64,000 nucleotides of DNA from Enterobacter cloacae subsp. cloacae ATCC 13047 (GCF_000025565.1 NC_014121.1:1240001-1304000); one strand, 5' to 3'; positions 1 to 9,630 are shown, numbered from the stretch's first letter. Notes: generated by a model from the letters alone, not told the origin. Numbers and translations: made by a program.

Positions 1-11
1 CGGGAGTTATG

Positions 12-830
12 ATGGCTCGGCTCGCTGCATTTGATATGGACGGCACGTTGTTAATGCCGGATCACCGTTTAGGGGAGAAAACCCTGAACACCCTTAAGCG
101 CCTGCGTGAGCGTGATGTAACCCTGACGTTTGCCACTGGCCGTCATGTGCTGGAGATGCGCCATCTGCTGGGCGCATTTTCCCTGGATGCATTTCTGATT
201 ACCGGCAACGGAACACGAATTCATTCGGTCGAAGGGGAGGTGCTGCACCGTCAGGATCTCAACCCGGAAGTGGCGGATATCGTGCTGCACAGTACCTGGG
301 ATACCCAGGCCAGCGTTCATGTCTTTAACGATAACGGCTGGTTTACCGGTCGTGAAATCCCTCAACTTCTCCATGCGCATGTCTACAGCGGTTTTCGCTA
401 TCAGCTGATGGATCTGCGCCGCATACCTGCCCACGCGGTGACCAAGATCTGTTTTTGTGGCGATCACGACGATCTCTGCCGCTTACGTATTCAGTTGAAT
501 GAGGCGTTAGGCGACCGGGCCCATCTGACCTTTTCGGCGGTGGATTGTCTGGAAGTGTTGCCGGTGGGGTGTAACAAAGGTTCTGCCCTGGCGGTCCTGA
601 GCGACCACCTGGGCTTGACGCTGCAGGAGTGTATGGCGTTTGGTGACGCCATGAACGACCGCGAGATGCTGGGCAGCGTCGGGCGCGGTTTGATTATGGA
701 GAATGCTATGCCGCAGCTGATCTCTGCGCTTCCTCATCTGCCGGTTATCGGACACTGCCGTAATGAAGCGGTGTCCCATTTTTTAACACATTGGCTGGAC
801 AACAACACCCTCCCATATTCCCCCGAATAG
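12..830 (+). CDS. cof: HMP-PP phosphatase / HAD hydrolase Cof
   Basis: A 272-residue HAD-superfamily phosphatase of the Cof (IIB cap) type, cytosolic. The N-terminal nucleophile motif DMDGTLL is at residues 8-14 and the C-terminal metal-binding motif GDAMNDREM is near residue 212. The length matches E. coli Cof, which dephosphorylates the thiamin precursor HMP-PP and also acts on pyridoxal phosphate and sugar phosphates. Two ATGs are adjacent at 9 and 12; the second gives the usual [11 protein letters not shown] start. It is convergent with the cysteine-catabolic gene that follows and shares a terminator with it. Family assignment is firm; the physiological substrate is taken from the E. coli protein. 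Confidence 0.95.
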   Translation: MARLAAFDMDGTLLMPDHRLGEKTLNTLKRLRERDVTLTFATGRHVLEMRHLLGAFSLDAFLITGNGTRIHSVEGEVLHRQDLNPEVADIVLHSTWDTQASVHVFNDNGWFTGREIPQLLHAHVYSGFRYQLMDLRRIPAHAVTKICFCGDHDDLCRLRIQLNEALGDRAHLTFSAVDCLEVLPVGCNKGSALAVLSDHLGLTLQECMAFGDAMNDREMLGSVGRGLIMENAMPQLISALPHLPVIGHCRNEAVSHFLTHWLDNNTLPYSPE

Positions 831-845
831 TGAGACCCTTCCAGC

Positions 846-875
846 AAGCCAGACTTCGGTCTGGCTTTTTTTTAT
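846..875. terminator. bidirectional terminator between cof and the cysteine-catabolic gene
   Basis: A perfect 9-base stem, AAGCCAGAC pairing with GTCTGGCTT, around a TTCG tetraloop, followed by an eight-T run on the + strand. Two A's open the stem on the opposite side, so it can serve both convergent genes. Confidence 0.9.
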
Positions 876-1918
876 TTCACCAGCTGTGCGATTTGCGCTT
901 GCCACGGCGCAATATCACCAATGTTTGCCTGCACCCACTCCGCGTTGTAATAGGTTTCCAGGTAGCGCTCCCCGCTGTCGCACAGCAGCGTGACGATAGA
1001 GCCCGTGCGGCCCTCTTCACGCATGCGTGCTGCCAGCTGCAGCGCACCCCACATATTGGTACCGGTAGAGGCACCCACCTTGCGGCCCAATTGCGTCTCC
1101 AGCCAGTGGGCCGTCGCGACGCTGGCGGCATCCGGTACGCGGAGCATTTCATCCACTACATCAGGAATGAACGACGGCTCAACGCGCGGGCGGCCAATCC
1201 CTTCAATTTTACTGCCCACCGGACTGCGCAGGTCGGCATTGCGGCTTTGCCAGTAGTCGAGGAAGACCGAGTTTTGCGGATCAACCACCATCAGTTGCGT
1301 ATCGTAGCCCTGACAGCGGATATAGCGGCCAATGGTGGCCGAGGTTCCGCCCGTACCGGCGCTCATGACGATATATGACGGAACCGGATGAGGCTCATGA
1401 GTCATCTGGCGGAAAATACTGTCCGCAATATTATTATTGCCACGCCAGTCGGTTGCACGCTCGGCGAAGGTGAACTGATCCATATAGTGGCCGTTCAGCT
1501 CACGGGCCAGCATTTCCGAGGCGGCGTAAATTTCGCAGGCGCTTTCTACAAAGTGGCAGCGTCCGCCATAAAATTCGATCTGTTCGATTTTGCGTTTCGC
1601 GGTGCAGGAGGGCATGACAGCGATAAACGGCAGGCCCAGCAGACGGGCGAAATAGGCTTCGGAGACGGCGGTCGAACCGGATGACGATTCAATAATTGTC
1701 GTGCCTTCTTTAATCCAGCCGTTACACAAGCCATACAGGAATAGCGAACGCGCCAGACGATGCTTCAGGCTGCCCGTAGGATGGGTACTTTCATCTTTCA
1801 GATACAGCTGAATCCCCGCAAACCCCGGCAGGGCGAGGCGGATTAAATGGGTGTCGGCCGAGCGCTGGTAGTCGGCATTGATTTCGCTGATGGCATGTTT
1901 AACCCAGTTGCTATTCAT
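872..1918 (-). CDS. ccdA: PLP-dependent cysteine desulfhydrase-like protein (cysteine synthase fold)
   Basis: A 348-residue fold-type II PLP enzyme of the cysteine synthase/cystathionine beta-synthase family. The PLP lysine lies in PTGSLKHR (about residue 52) and the phosphate-binding loop is [10 protein letters not shown] (about residue 193). It is divergent from decR, the Lrp-family cysteine sensor. In Pantoea ananatis a gene in this position beside the DecR homologue CcdR encodes the cysteine-induced desulfhydrase CcdA, which breaks cysteine down to pyruvate, ammonia and sulfide. The same detoxifying job is inferred here from the neighbour and the family. It is absent from this spot in E. 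coli K-12 as I recall it. A plain cysteine synthase activity is the main alternative. Confidence 0.75.
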   Translation of the reverse strand: MNSNWVKHAISEINADYQRSADTHLIRLALPGFAGIQLYLKDESTHPTGSLKHRLARSLFLYGLCNGWIKEGTTIIESSSGSTAVSEAYFARLLGLPFIAVMPSCTAKRKIEQIEFYGGRCHFVESACEIYAASEMLARELNGHYMDQFTFAERATDWRGNNNIADSIFRQMTHEPHPVPSYIVMSAGTGGTSATIGRYIRCQGYDTQLMVVDPQNSVFLDYWQSRNADLRSPVGSKIEGIGRPRVEPSFIPDVVDEMLRVPDAASVATAHWLETQLGRKVGASTGTNMWGALQLAARMREEGRTGSIVTLLCDSGERYLETYYNAEWVQANIGDIAPWQAQIAQLVK

Positions 1919-2006
1919 CGTAATTATCCGTTTGTCATTTTGTGCCCAGCATAGCGAAAAGCACAGAAAAAATTGTTGCTATCTGGCCTTTAAAATAGAA
2001 TGAAGG

Positions 2007-2021
2007 GAGAAAAATTTTCTC
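2007..2021. promoter_or_regulatory. candidate DecR operator
   Basis: Perfect inverted repeat GAGAAAA-A-TTTTCTC in the 115-base space between the divergent ccdA-like gene and decR, 12 bases before the decR start. Its position suits an Lrp-family regulator acting on both genes. Assignment to DecR is inference. Confidence 0.45.
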
Positions 2022-2033
2022 TGTGAGGTGGGT

Positions 2034-2492
2034 ATGCTAGATAAAGTTGACCGCAAGCTGCTTTCATTGCTGCAAAGTGACTGCACCCTCTCTTTGCAGG
2101 CGCTGGCAGATGCCGTTAATCTGACCACCACACCGTGCTGGAAGCGCCTCAAGAAGCTGGAAGATGACGGCATTCTGCTGGGGCGTGTCGCGTTATTAGA
2201 TCCCGAAAAACTGGGGCTGGGCCTGACGGCCTTTGTCCTGATAAAAACGCAGCACCACAGCAGCGAATGGTATTGCCGCTTCGTAAACCAGGTCTCTGAC
2301 ATGCCGGAGGTTCTCGGCTTCTGGCGTATGGCCGGGGAGTACGATTATCTGATGCGTGTCCAGGTGGCAGACATGAAGCGCTATGATGATTTCTACAAGC
2401 GGCTGGTGAATAGCGTACCGGGCTTGTCGGACGTCACCTCAAGCTTCGCCATGGAACAGATTAAATACACCACAGCGTTACCCATTGAATAA
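2034..2492 (+). CDS. decR: cysteine-responsive Lrp/AsnC-family regulator DecR (YbaO)
   Basis: A 152-residue Lrp/AsnC-family DNA-binding protein: N-terminal helix-turn-helix (about residues 18-45, with [10 protein letters not shown]) and C-terminal ligand-binding RAM domain. Nearly identical in sequence to E. coli DecR, which activates cysteine detoxification genes when cysteine is in excess. The ATG at 2034 gives the MLDK start; a GTG six bases upstream is less likely. It is divergent from the ccdA-like gene, its probable target, and is followed after 30 bases by mdlA, so read-through into mdlAB is possible. Confidence 0.92.
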   Translation: MLDKVDRKLLSLLQSDCTLSLQALADAVNLTTTPCWKRLKKLEDDGILLGRVALLDPEKLGLGLTAFVLIKTQHHSSEWYCRFVNQVSDMPEVLGFWRMAGEYDYLMRVQVADMKRYDDFYKRLVNSVPGLSDVTSSFAMEQIKYTTALPIE

Positions 2493-2522
2493 CTCCATAA
2501 AATACCTTCAGGAACAAACCGC

Positions 2523-4295
2523 GTGCGATTATTTGCCCAACTAAGCTGGTACTTTCGTCGGGAGTGGCAGCGCTACCTCGGCGCAGTTCTCCTGCTTATC
2601 ATCATTGCCATTTTGCAGCTGATCCCGCCGAAGGTGGTGGGCTACGTCGTGGATGGCGTTACGGAACAGCATTACACCACCGCACGGGTGTTGATGTGGG
2701 TTGGCACGCTGGTGCTGACGGCCGTCATCGTCTATTTGCTGCGTTACGTCTGGCGCGTGCTGCTGTTTGGCGCGTCCTATCAGCTGGCCGTTGAGCTGCG
2801 CGAGGATTTTTACCGTCAGCTTAGTCGCCAGCACCCCGAGTTTTACCTGCGCCATCGCACCGGGGATCTCATCGCCCGCGCCACCAACGACGTCGATCGC
2901 GTGGTGTTCGCAGCCGGGGAAGGGGTGTTAACGCTGGTGGATTCGCTGGTGATGGGCTGCGCGGTTCTGATTGTGATGTCCACTCAGATCAGCTGGCAAC
3001 TTACCCTGCTGGCATTGCTGCCGATGCCGCTGATGGCGCTGGCGATCAACCGTTATGGCGAACAACTGCACGAACGTTTCAAGCTGGCGCAGGCGGCGTT
3101 TTCGTCACTAAACGATCGCACGCAGGAGAGTATGACCAGCATCCGCATGATCAAAGCCTTTGGTCTGGAGGATCGGCAATCTGCCCTGTTTGCGGCCGAT
3201 GCCGCAGACACCGGCGCAAAAAACATGCGTGTTGCGCGTATTGATGCGCGCTTTGATCCGACCATCTATATCGCTATTGGCATGGCCAACCTGTTGGCCG
3301 TCGGTGGCGGGAGCTGGATGGTGGTGCAGGGCACCTTGACCCTGGGGCAGTTAACCAGTTTTGCCATGTACCTGGGGCTGATGATTTGGCCGATGCTGGC
3401 GCTGGCCTGGATGTTTAACATCGTGGAGCGCGGCAGTGCCGCCTATAGCCGCATTCGCGCCATGTTGTCTGAAGCGCCAGTGGTCAACGACGGTACCGAA
3501 CCGGTACCGGAAGGGCGTGGGGTGATGAACGTCAACATCCGTACGTTTGTTTATCCGCAGACGGAACATCCGGTGCTGGAAAACGTCAGCTTTACGCTGC
3601 AACCGGGGCAAATGCTCGGGATCTGTGGCCCGACGGGATCCGGCAAAAGTACCGTTCTTTCGCTGCTCCAGCGTCACTTTGATGTCACGCAGGGGGATAT
3701 TCGTTTCCACAATCTTCCCCTCACGACACTGCAACTTGACGACTGGCGTCGCCGACTGGCCGTGGTCAGCCAGACGCCGTTTCTCTTTTCTGACACCGTG
3801 GCGAACAACATAGCCCTTGGCTGTCCATCGGCCACGCAGGAAGAGATTGAGCATGTGGCGCGCTTAGCCAGCGTACATGACGATATTTTGCGTCTGCCTC
3901 AGGGGTATGAAACGGAGGTGGGTGAACGTGGCGTTATGCTCTCTGGCGGGCAAAAACAGCGAATTTCCATTGCCCGTGCGCTGCTGCTCAATGCTGAAAT
4001 CCTGATCCTGGATGATGCGCTTTCTGCTGTGGATGGTCGAACCGAGCACCAGATCCTGCATAACCTTCGCCAGTGGAGCGACGGACGGACGGTGATCATC
4101 AGTGCCCACCGTTTGTCGGCGCTGACGGAAGCCAGTGAAATTCTGGTGTTGCAGCACGGGCACATTGCCCAGCGCGGGCAGCATGACCAGCTTGCGGAGC
4201 AACCGGGCTGGTATCGCGATATGTATCGCTATCAGCAGCTTGAAGCGGCACTCGACGATGCCCCGGAACAGGAAGAGGAGGACGCTAATGCGTAA
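2523..4295 (+). CDS. mdlA: heterodimeric ABC multidrug exporter subunit MdlA
   Basis: A 590-residue ABC half-transporter: an N-terminal six-helix exporter transmembrane domain (about residues 15-300) and a C-terminal ATPase with Walker [10 protein letters not shown] (about residue 370), signature LSGGQKQR (about 475) and Walker [12 protein letters not shown]. Aspartate DD replaces DE at the Walker B glutamate, suggesting a degenerate catalytic site, as is common in one half of heterodimeric exporters. It starts with GTG at 2523 ([11 protein letters not shown]). Its stop overlaps the mdlB start by eight bases, so the two are translationally coupled and likely form one inner-membrane complex. 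The natural substrate is unknown. Confidence 0.93.
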   Translation: MRLFAQLSWYFRREWQRYLGAVLLLIIIAILQLIPPKVVGYVVDGVTEQHYTTARVLMWVGTLVLTAVIVYLLRYVWRVLLFGASYQLAVELREDFYRQLSRQHPEFYLRHRTGDLIARATNDVDRVVFAAGEGVLTLVDSLVMGCAVLIVMSTQISWQLTLLALLPMPLMALAINRYGEQLHERFKLAQAAFSSLNDRTQESMTSIRMIKAFGLEDRQSALFAADAADTGAKNMRVARIDARFDPTIYIAIGMANLLAVGGGSWMVVQGTLTLGQLTSFAMYLGLMIWPMLALAWMFNIVERGSAAYSRIRAMLSEAPVVNDGTEPVPEGRGVMNVNIRTFVYPQTEHPVLENVSFTLQPGQMLGICGPTGSGKSTVLSLLQRHFDVTQGDIRFHNLPLTTLQLDDWRRRLAVVSQTPFLFSDTVANNIALGCPSATQEEIEHVARLASVHDDILRLPQGYETEVGERGVMLSGGQKQRISIARALLLNAEILILDDALSAVDGRTEHQILHNLRQWSDGRTVIISAHRLSALTEASEILVLQHGHIAQRGQHDQLAEQPGWYRDMYRYQQLEAALDDAPEQEEEDANA

Positions 4296-6069
4296 ATCAA
4301 AAACGCAGTGGCCGACGCTAAAACGCCTGCTGGCCTACGGTTCGCCATGGCGAAAACCCCTTGCTCTTGCCGTCGTGCTGCTGTGGATTGCGGCGATTGC
4401 AGAAGTGAGTGGTCCGCTGCTCATCAGTTATTTCATCGACAATATGGTTGCGAAAAGCTATTTGCCGCTGGGGCTGGTGGCGGGGTTAGGCGTGGCCTAT
4501 GTGGGGCTACAGCTGGCAGCGGCTGGCCTGCACTATGCGCAGTCGCTACTCTTTAACCGGGCGGCGGTGGGTGTGGTTCAGAAGCTGCGTACCGACGTTA
4601 TGGATGCTGCGCTGCGCCAGCCGCTGAGCGAGTTTGATATCCAGCCGGTCGGGCAGGTGATTTCGCGGGTGACCAACGATACCGAGGTGATCCGCGATCT
4701 GTACGTGACGGTCGTGGCGACCGTGCTGCGCAGTGCCGCGCTGATTGGCGCCATGCTGGTGGCGATGTTCAGCCTTGACTGGCGCATGGCGCTGGTGGCG
4801 ATCGCGATTTTCCCGGCAGTGCTGATTGTGATGGTGATCTATCAGCGCTACAGCACGCCTATTGTACGTCGGGTGCGGACCTACCTGGCCGATATTAACG
4901 ATGGCTTCAACGAAGTGATCAACGGCATGAGCGTCATCCAGCAGTTCCGCCAGCAGGCTCGCTTTGGCGAACGCATGGGCGAAGCCAGCCGTTCGCACTA
5001 TATGGCGCGTATGCAGACGCTGCGCCTTGATGGTTTCCTGCTGCGTCCGCTGCTGAGCCTCTTCTCGGCGCTGGTGCTTTGTGGCCTGCTGATGCTCTTT
5101 GGCCTGAGTCCGGGCGGAACGATTGAAGTGGGGGTTCTGTATGCTTTTATCAGCTATCTGGGACGCCTGAACGAGCCGCTGATTGAACTCACAACCCAAC
5201 AATCCATGTTGCAGCAGGCAGTGGTTGCCGGCGAGCGCGTCTTTGAACTGATGGACAGACCGCGTCAGACCTATGGTGAGGATACAGCACCGCTGCAAAG
5301 CGGGGCGATTACGTTTGACCATGTCTCGTTTGCCTACCGTGAAGACAGGCTGGTGTTGCAGGACATCAATCTTGATGTGCCGTCGCGCGGCTTTGTGGCG
5401 CTGGTGGGGCATACCGGCAGCGGCAAGAGTACGCTTGCAAGCCTGTTGATGGGCTACTACCCGTTAACGAAAGGCGAAATTCGTCTGGATGGACGTCCGC
5501 TGGCGTCGCTCAGCCACAGCGTATTGCGTAAAGGCGTAGCGATGGTGCAGCAAGACCCGGTCGTGCTGGCCGATACCTTTTACGCCAACGTGACCCTGGG
5601 GCGTGATTATACCGAGGAGCAGGTCTGGGCAGTGCTGGAAAAAGTGCAGCTCGCTGAGCTAGCACGCGGATTCAGCGACGGAATCAACACCCGGCTGGGC
5701 GAGCAGGGGAATAATCTTTCTGTCGGGCAAAAACAGCTTCTGGCGCTGGCGCGTGTGCTGATTGAAACGCCACAGGTGCTGATTCTGGATGAAGCGACGG
5801 CCAGCATCGACTCCGGTACTGAACAGGCTATCCAGCAGGCACTGGCCGCCGTGCGCGATCACACGACGCTGGTGGTTATCGCGCACCGTCTTTCAACGAT
5901 TGTCGACGCAGATACCATTCTGGTGCTGCATCGCGGGCAGGCCGTTGAACGCGGTACGCACCGGGCGCTCCTGGAGGCGAAAGGCCGCTACTGGCAGATG
6001 TATCAGCTGCAACTGGCGGGTGAAGAGCTGGCGGCCAGCGTCCGTGAGGAAGAGTCGCTTAGCGCCTGA
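4288..6069 (+). CDS. mdlB: heterodimeric ABC multidrug exporter subunit MdlB
   Basis: A 593-residue ABC half-transporter, partner of MdlA. Transmembrane domain about residues 20-310; nucleotide-binding domain with Walker [10 protein letters not shown] (about 377), signature LSVGQKQ and Walker [12 protein letters not shown]. Its Walker B glutamate is intact, unlike MdlA, so this half probably carries the productive catalytic residue. The reading frame is open upstream inside mdlA, but the ATG at 4288 ([12 protein letters not shown]), overlapping the mdlA stop and preceded by GGAAGAGGAGG, is the correct start. Transcription ends at a hairpin that also resembles an NtrC site for glnK. Confidence 0.93.
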   Translation: MRKSKTQWPTLKRLLAYGSPWRKPLALAVVLLWIAAIAEVSGPLLISYFIDNMVAKSYLPLGLVAGLGVAYVGLQLAAAGLHYAQSLLFNRAAVGVVQKLRTDVMDAALRQPLSEFDIQPVGQVISRVTNDTEVIRDLYVTVVATVLRSAALIGAMLVAMFSLDWRMALVAIAIFPAVLIVMVIYQRYSTPIVRRVRTYLADINDGFNEVINGMSVIQQFRQQARFGERMGEASRSHYMARMQTLRLDGFLLRPLLSLFSALVLCGLLMLFGLSPGGTIEVGVLYAFISYLGRLNEPLIELTTQQSMLQQAVVAGERVFELMDRPRQTYGEDTAPLQSGAITFDHVSFAYREDRLVLQDINLDVPSRGFVALVGHTGSGKSTLASLLMGYYPLTKGEIRLDGRPLASLSHSVLRKGVAMVQQDPVVLADTFYANVTLGRDYTEEQVWAVLEKVQLAELARGFSDGINTRLGEQGNNLSVGQKQLLALARVLIETPQVLILDEATASIDSGTEQAIQQALAAVRDHTTLVVIAHRLSTIVDADTILVLHRGQAVERGTHRALLEAKGRYWQMYQLQLAGEELAASVREEESLSA

Positions 6070-6122
6070 TGCACCAAAAACAGGCAACGTGCTAACAGTC
6101 ACCGCTGTTGGTGCAAAACCGA

Positions 6123-6156
6123 AACGCGCCATGCACTGCCATGGTGCGTTTTTTTT
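6123..6156 (+). terminator. mdlB terminator with an embedded NtrC-like site
   Basis: AACGCGCCATG pairs with CATGGTGCGTT (one G-U pair) around a CACTGC loop, followed by eight T's. The same bases at 6132-6148 read TGCACT-N5-GGTGCG, two mismatches from the NtrC dyad TGCACC-N5-GGTGCA, and lie about 85 bases upstream of the glnK sigma-54 promoter, a normal enhancer distance. Confidence 0.75.
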
Positions 6157-6221
6157 CACCTGTTGACCATGAATGGTCTTTTAACGCGCATTGCACCGCT
6201 TTTCCCTTCCGTTTTCATTTC

Positions 6222-6237
6222 TGGCACACCCCTTGCA
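6222..6237 (+). promoter_or_regulatory. sigma-54 promoter of glnK-amtB
   Basis: TGGCAC-N5-TTGCA matches the -24/-12 consensus TGGCAC-N5-TTGCW exactly. It lies 55 bases before the glnK start. Together with the NtrC-like site upstream it predicts induction under nitrogen limitation. Confidence 0.93.
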
Positions 6238-6291
6238 ATGTCTCCTGCGTGTTAGCTGCGGCCATTACCGAATTCTGACTGGAGGGGATCT

Positions 6292-6630
6292 ATGAAGCTG
6301 GTTACGGTGGTAATCAAACCATTCAAACTCGAAGACGTGCGTGAAGCGTTGTCTTCAATGGGTATTCAGGGACTGACTGTCACCGAAGTGAAAGGCTTCG
6401 GTCGTCAGAAGGGTCATGCCGAGCTTTATCGCGGGGCGGAATACAGCGTTAATTTCCTGCCAAAAGTAAAAATTGATGTCGCGATTGCTGATGACCAGCT
6501 TGATGAAGTCATCGATGTGATCAGCAAAGCGGCCTATACCGGCAAAATTGGCGACGGCAAAATTTTCGTTGCCGAACTGCAGCGTGTCATTCGCATCCGT
6601 ACCGGCGAATCTGACGAAGCGGCACTGTAA
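6292..6630 (+). CDS. glnK: nitrogen regulatory protein P-II GlnK
   Basis: A 112-residue PII signalling protein, full length. The T-loop carries the uridylylation tyrosine in RGAEYSVNFLP (Tyr51), and the C-terminal signature GDGKIFV lies near residue 84. GlnK trimers sense 2-oxoglutarate and ATP/ADP, are uridylylated by GlnD, and dock on AmtB to block ammonium entry when nitrogen is plentiful. It is preceded by GGAGGGG as ribosome binding site and a sigma-54 promoter, and followed 35 bases later by amtB, the usual operon. Confidence 0.97.
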   Translation: MKLVTVVIKPFKLEDVREALSSMGIQGLTVTEVKGFGRQKGHAELYRGAEYSVNFLPKVKIDVAIADDQLDEVIDVISKAAYTGKIGDGKIFVAELQRVIRIRTGESDEAAL

Positions 6631-6665
6631 GTAACTCCTGGCACACAGTGATAGGGATCGAGAAA

Positions 6666-7952
6666 ATGAAGATAGCAACAATCAAAACGGGTCTGGGTTC
6701 GCTGGCACTGCTGCCGGGCCTGGCAATGGCTGCTCCTGCGGTGGCAGACAAAGCCGATAACGCCTTTATGATGATCAGCACCGCGCTGGTGCTGTTCATG
6801 TCTATTCCGGGCATCGCGCTGTTTTACGGCGGCCTGATCCGTGGCAAAAACGTTCTCTCCATGCTGACGCAGGTTGCCGTGACGTTCGCGCTGGTTTGCG
6901 TGCTGTGGGTGGTCTACGGCTACTCTCTGGCCTTCGGTGAAGGTAACGCCTTCTTCGGCAACTTCAACTGGGCCATGTTGAAAAATATTGAACTGACCGC
7001 GGTGATGGGCAGTTTCTATCAGTACATCCACGTTGCGTTCCAGGGATCGTTCGCCTGTATCACCGTGGGGCTGATTGTGGGTGCGCTGGCTGAGCGTATT
7101 CGCTTCTCTGCCGTTCTGATCTTTGTGGTGGTCTGGCTGACGCTCTCCTATGTGCCGATTGCACACATGGTCTGGGGTGGCGGTCTGCTGGCGTCGCACG
7201 GCGCGCTGGATTTCGCAGGCGGTACCGTTGTTCACATCAACGCTGCGGTGGCGGGTCTGGTGGGGGCATACCTGATTGGCAAACGCGTGGGCTTTGGCAA
7301 AGAAGCGTTCAAACCACACAACCTGCCGATGGTCTTTACCGGTACAGCAATCCTCTATTTTGGCTGGTTCGGCTTCAACGCTGGCTCTGCGAGCGCTGCT
7401 AACGAAATCGCTGCGCTGGCCTTCGTGAATACCGTGGTGGCCACGGCGGGTGCAATCCTCTCATGGGTGTTTGGTGAGTGGGCGGTTCGCGGTAAACCTT
7501 CTCTGCTGGGCGCGTGCTCGGGTGCCATTGCCGGTCTGGTGGGGATCACCCCAGCATGTGGTTACGTCGGTGTCGGTGGTGCGCTGCTTGTCGGCCTGGT
7601 GTCAGGTCTGGCGGGTCTGTGGGGTGTGACGGCGCTGAAACGTCTTCTGCGCGTGGATGACCCTTGCGATGTCTTTGGCGTGCACGGCGTGTGCGGTATC
7701 GTCGGTTGTATCATGACCGGTATCTTCGCCGCGAAATCGCTGGGCGGAGTGGGTTACGCTGAGGGCGTTGACATGGTTCACCAGGTGCTGGTACAGCTGG
7801 AAAGTATCGCCATTACCGTTGTGTGGTCTGCTGTGGTGGCCTTCATTGGTTACAAACTGGCGGACATGACAGTGGGTCTGCGCGTACCGGAAGAGCAGGA
7901 ACGCGAAGGTCTCGACGTCAACAGCCACGGCGAGAATGCGTATAACGCATAA
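6666..7952 (+). CDS. amtB: ammonium channel AmtB
   Basis: A 428-residue Amt/Rh ammonium channel with a cleaved N-terminal signal (residues about 1-22, ending AMAAPA) and eleven transmembrane helices. Family motifs include FYGGLIRGKN (about 50), the twin-histidine pore region (VPIAHMVWGGG and FGVHGVCGIVG) and the cytosolic C-terminal tail that touches GlnK. The ATG at 6666 gives MKIATIKTG, as in E. coli; an upstream in-frame start lacks support. Co-transcribed with glnK from the sigma-54 promoter. The operon ends at a strong hairpin at 7961. Confidence 0.97.
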   Translation: MKIATIKTGLGSLALLPGLAMAAPAVADKADNAFMMISTALVLFMSIPGIALFYGGLIRGKNVLSMLTQVAVTFALVCVLWVVYGYSLAFGEGNAFFGNFNWAMLKNIELTAVMGSFYQYIHVAFQGSFACITVGLIVGALAERIRFSAVLIFVVVWLTLSYVPIAHMVWGGGLLASHGALDFAGGTVVHINAAVAGLVGAYLIGKRVGFGKEAFKPHNLPMVFTGTAILYFGWFGFNAGSASAANEIAALAFVNTVVATAGAILSWVFGEWAVRGKPSLLGACSGAIAGLVGITPACGYVGVGGALLVGLVSGLAGLWGVTALKRLLRVDDPCDVFGVHGVCGIVGCIMTGIFAAKSLGGVGYAEGVDMVHQVLVQLESIAITVVWSAVVAFIGYKLADMTVGLRVPEEQEREGLDVNSHGENAYNA

Positions 7953-7960
7953 TAAACAGC

Positions 7961-7988
7961 AAAACGGCAATCTCCGATTGCCGTTTTT
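7961..7988 (+). terminator. amtB terminator (copy A)
   Basis: AAAACGGCAATC pairs with GATTGCCGTTTT around TCC, followed by five T's in all. A near-copy follows at 8056-8083 and a third lies downstream of gsk. Confidence 0.92.
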
Positions 7989-7998
7989 AGTATTTATT

Positions 7999-8044
7999 CC
8001 CTCTCCCTGTGGGAGAGGGCCAGGGTGAGGGCATCAGGCCGCAC
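7999..8044 (+). repeat. REP-like intergenic repeat, copy 1
   Basis: CCCTCTCCC-TGT-GGGAGAGGG hairpin followed by a GGGTGAGGG box and GCATCAGGCCGCAC. Other full copies of this family lie at 8148, 8528, 34821, 41692, 45002 and (inverted) 50000. All are between genes except the one that enters rsmS. Confidence 0.85.
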
Positions 8045-8045
8045 A

Positions 8046-8116
8046 AGGTAAAAGCAAAACGGCAATCCCTGATTGCCGTTTTTAGTATTTATTCCCTCTC
8101 CCTGTGGGCTGAGGGT
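8046..8116 (+). repeat. second copy of the amtB terminator block with a broken REP-like repeat
   Basis: A tandem duplication of the 7961-8010 block: terminator hairpin AAAACGGCAATC/GATTGCCGTTTT at 8056-8082, the spacer TTTAGTATTTATT, then CCCTCTCCCTGTGGG, where the repeat breaks off into CTGAGGG. The 20 bases at 8046-8065 are identical to 44955-44974 across the gsk stop codon, which suggests exchange between the two loci. Confidence 0.8.
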
Positions 8117-8147
8117 TCCCCACAAAATAATGCCTGCACGGAGGACT

Positions 8148-8184
8148 CCCTCTCCCTTGAGGGAGAGGGCTGGGGTGAGGGGGA
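8148..8184 (+). repeat. REP-like intergenic repeat, copy 3
   Basis: CCCTCTCCC-TTGA-GGGAGAGGG hairpin with a TGGGGTGAGGGGG box; same family as the repeat at 7999. Confidence 0.8.
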
Positions 8185-8527
8185 ACATATGGCTGTAGAG
8201 GTAATTCCGTTCACTTTACTTTCCTTGCTGCTCTGTAACAACATGACCCGTGAACGTGCCAGGGTGGCTCAGTCGCCACCACCCTGGCGACCCGGGCTCC
8301 CGGCGGTAAATCGCCGCTTCGCGGTGCCCTCGGCTTATTCCTTCCGGCTTATCGGGGACGGGCGGATGTAACGTCCCTGTAAAGCCGCCCTCTCGGCGCA
8401 TCCATGCGCCTCGCCCCGGCCTGCAGGAAACGCCTCAGCGATTTACAGCCGGACCAGGACGTCGCTGTAAATCATTCATTTTCCTGAAACAACATTCGTC
8501 GCTTCCGGTAAAAAAATTACTGGGGAT
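8185..8527. other. structured non-coding stretch between amtB and tesB
   Basis: No credible reading frame. It is GC-rich and holds two long perfect hairpins: GCCAGGGTGG (8258-8267) with CCACCCTGGC (8279-8288), and GATTTACAGC (8440-8449) with GCTGTAAATC (8464-8473). REP-like repeats flank both sides. I do not recognise it; a non-autonomous mobile element or a structured RNA are both possible. See findings. Confidence 0.5.
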
Positions 8528-8566
8528 CCCTCAGCCCTGTGGGAGAGGGCCAGGGTGAGGGCATCA
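8528..8566 (+). repeat. REP-like intergenic repeat, copy 4
   Basis: CCCTCAGCCCTGTGGGAGAGGG, with a degraded left arm, then CCAGGGTGAGGGCATCA. It stops one base before the tesB stop codon, so it lies directly downstream of tesB and may stabilise the 3' end of its transcript. Confidence 0.8.
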
Positions 8567-9427
8567 TCACCCGCGATTACGCATCACCCCTTCCTGCACC
8601 GTCGAGGCGACCAGCACGCCGTCCTGCGTATAAAACTCTCCACGTACAAACCCGCGAGCGCTGGACGCCGAGGTGCTTTCCACGCTGTAGAGTAGCCAGT
8701 CATTCATGTTAAATGGACGATGGAACCACATCGAGTGATCGATCGTCGCAACCTGCATCCCTTTTTCAAGGAACCCTACGCCGTGCGGCTGCAGTGCAAC
8801 CGGCAGGAAGTTAAAATCTGACGCATAGCCCAGCAGATACTGATGCACGCGGAAATCCTCTGGTACGGTGCCGTTGGCGCGGATCCAGACCTGGCGTTTC
8901 GGCTCGGCCGTATGGCCTTTCATCGGGTTATGGAATTCGACCGGACGGATCTCCAGAGGTTTATCACAAAGGAATTTCTCTTTGACCTGCGGTGGCAGCA
9001 AGTGGGCCAGCGCGCGGGCGATATCGGTCTCCGATTTGAGATCGTCCGGCGACGGTGCCGCTGGCATCGTTTTCTGGTGCTCATAACCCGGTTCCGGTGC
9101 CTGGAAAGAGGCGGTCATGTAAAAGATGGGCTTGCCATTCTGAATGGCTGCCACGCGGCGCGCGCTAAAGCTGTTGCCGTCACGCAGCACTTCTACATCG
9201 TACACAATGGGTTTTGCGCTATCGCCAGGACGCAGAAAATAGCTGTGAAAGGAGTGCACCAGACGGTCTGCCGGGACGGTCTCCTTGGCAGCGTACAGTG
9301 CCTGTCCGACGACCTGCCCGCCGAAGACCTGACGCAAGCCCAAATCTTCGCTCTGTCCGCGAAAGAGACCTTCCTCTATTTTTTCCAGATTCAGTAATGT
9401 CAGCAGATTGTTCAGTGCCTGACTCAT
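8567..9427 (-). CDS. tesB: acyl-CoA thioesterase II TesB
   Basis: A 286-residue double-hotdog thioesterase, the same length as E. coli TesB. It hydrolyses medium- and long-chain acyl-CoA to free fatty acid and CoA in the cytosol. Recognisable blocks include [15 protein letters not shown] (about residue 30), [12 protein letters not shown] (about 58) and the C-terminal half with [11 protein letters not shown] carrying the catalytic aspartate. The ATG at 9427 ([10 protein letters not shown]) is chosen over one four codons upstream by comparison with E. coli. Divergent from ybaY. Confidence 0.95.
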   Translation of the reverse strand: MSQALNNLLTLLNLEKIEEGLFRGQSEDLGLRQVFGGQVVGQALYAAKETVPADRLVHSFHSYFLRPGDSAKPIVYDVEVLRDGNSFSARRVAAIQNGKPIFYMTASFQAPEPGYEHQKTMPAAPSPDDLKSETDIARALAHLLPPQVKEKFLCDKPLEIRPVEFHNPMKGHTAEPKRQVWIRANGTVPEDFRVHQYLLGYASDFNFLPVALQPHGVGFLEKGMQVATIDHSMWFHRPFNMNDWLLYSVESTSASSARGFVRGEFYTQDGVLVASTVQEGVMRNRG

Positions 9428-9630
9428 AGTTGTCCTCAATAAACGCCGTGGCGAAAGATATGCAGAGTATAACGCAGAAATGAAAGTGGTCCGACGGGTA
9501 GAATTATCTGAATATCAGGGAGAATTTAGGCATTAATCAGTGATCTGTGCCACACTTGAATACGATATGTGTTTGAAACGACATCGGATGGGATCGATCC
9601 CGCTGGTGCATTGATGATAAGGAGACTTCA

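Noticed and set aside
4546..5412. A 288-codon open frame on the minus strand
   Set aside because: Antisense to mdlB; no domain, same type of composition.
8009..8371. A 120-codon open frame and its opposite-strand partner across the amtB-tesB gap
   Set aside because: The translation runs through REP-like repeats (GEGQGEG, LSLEGEGWGEGE), which is repeat sequence, not a protein.
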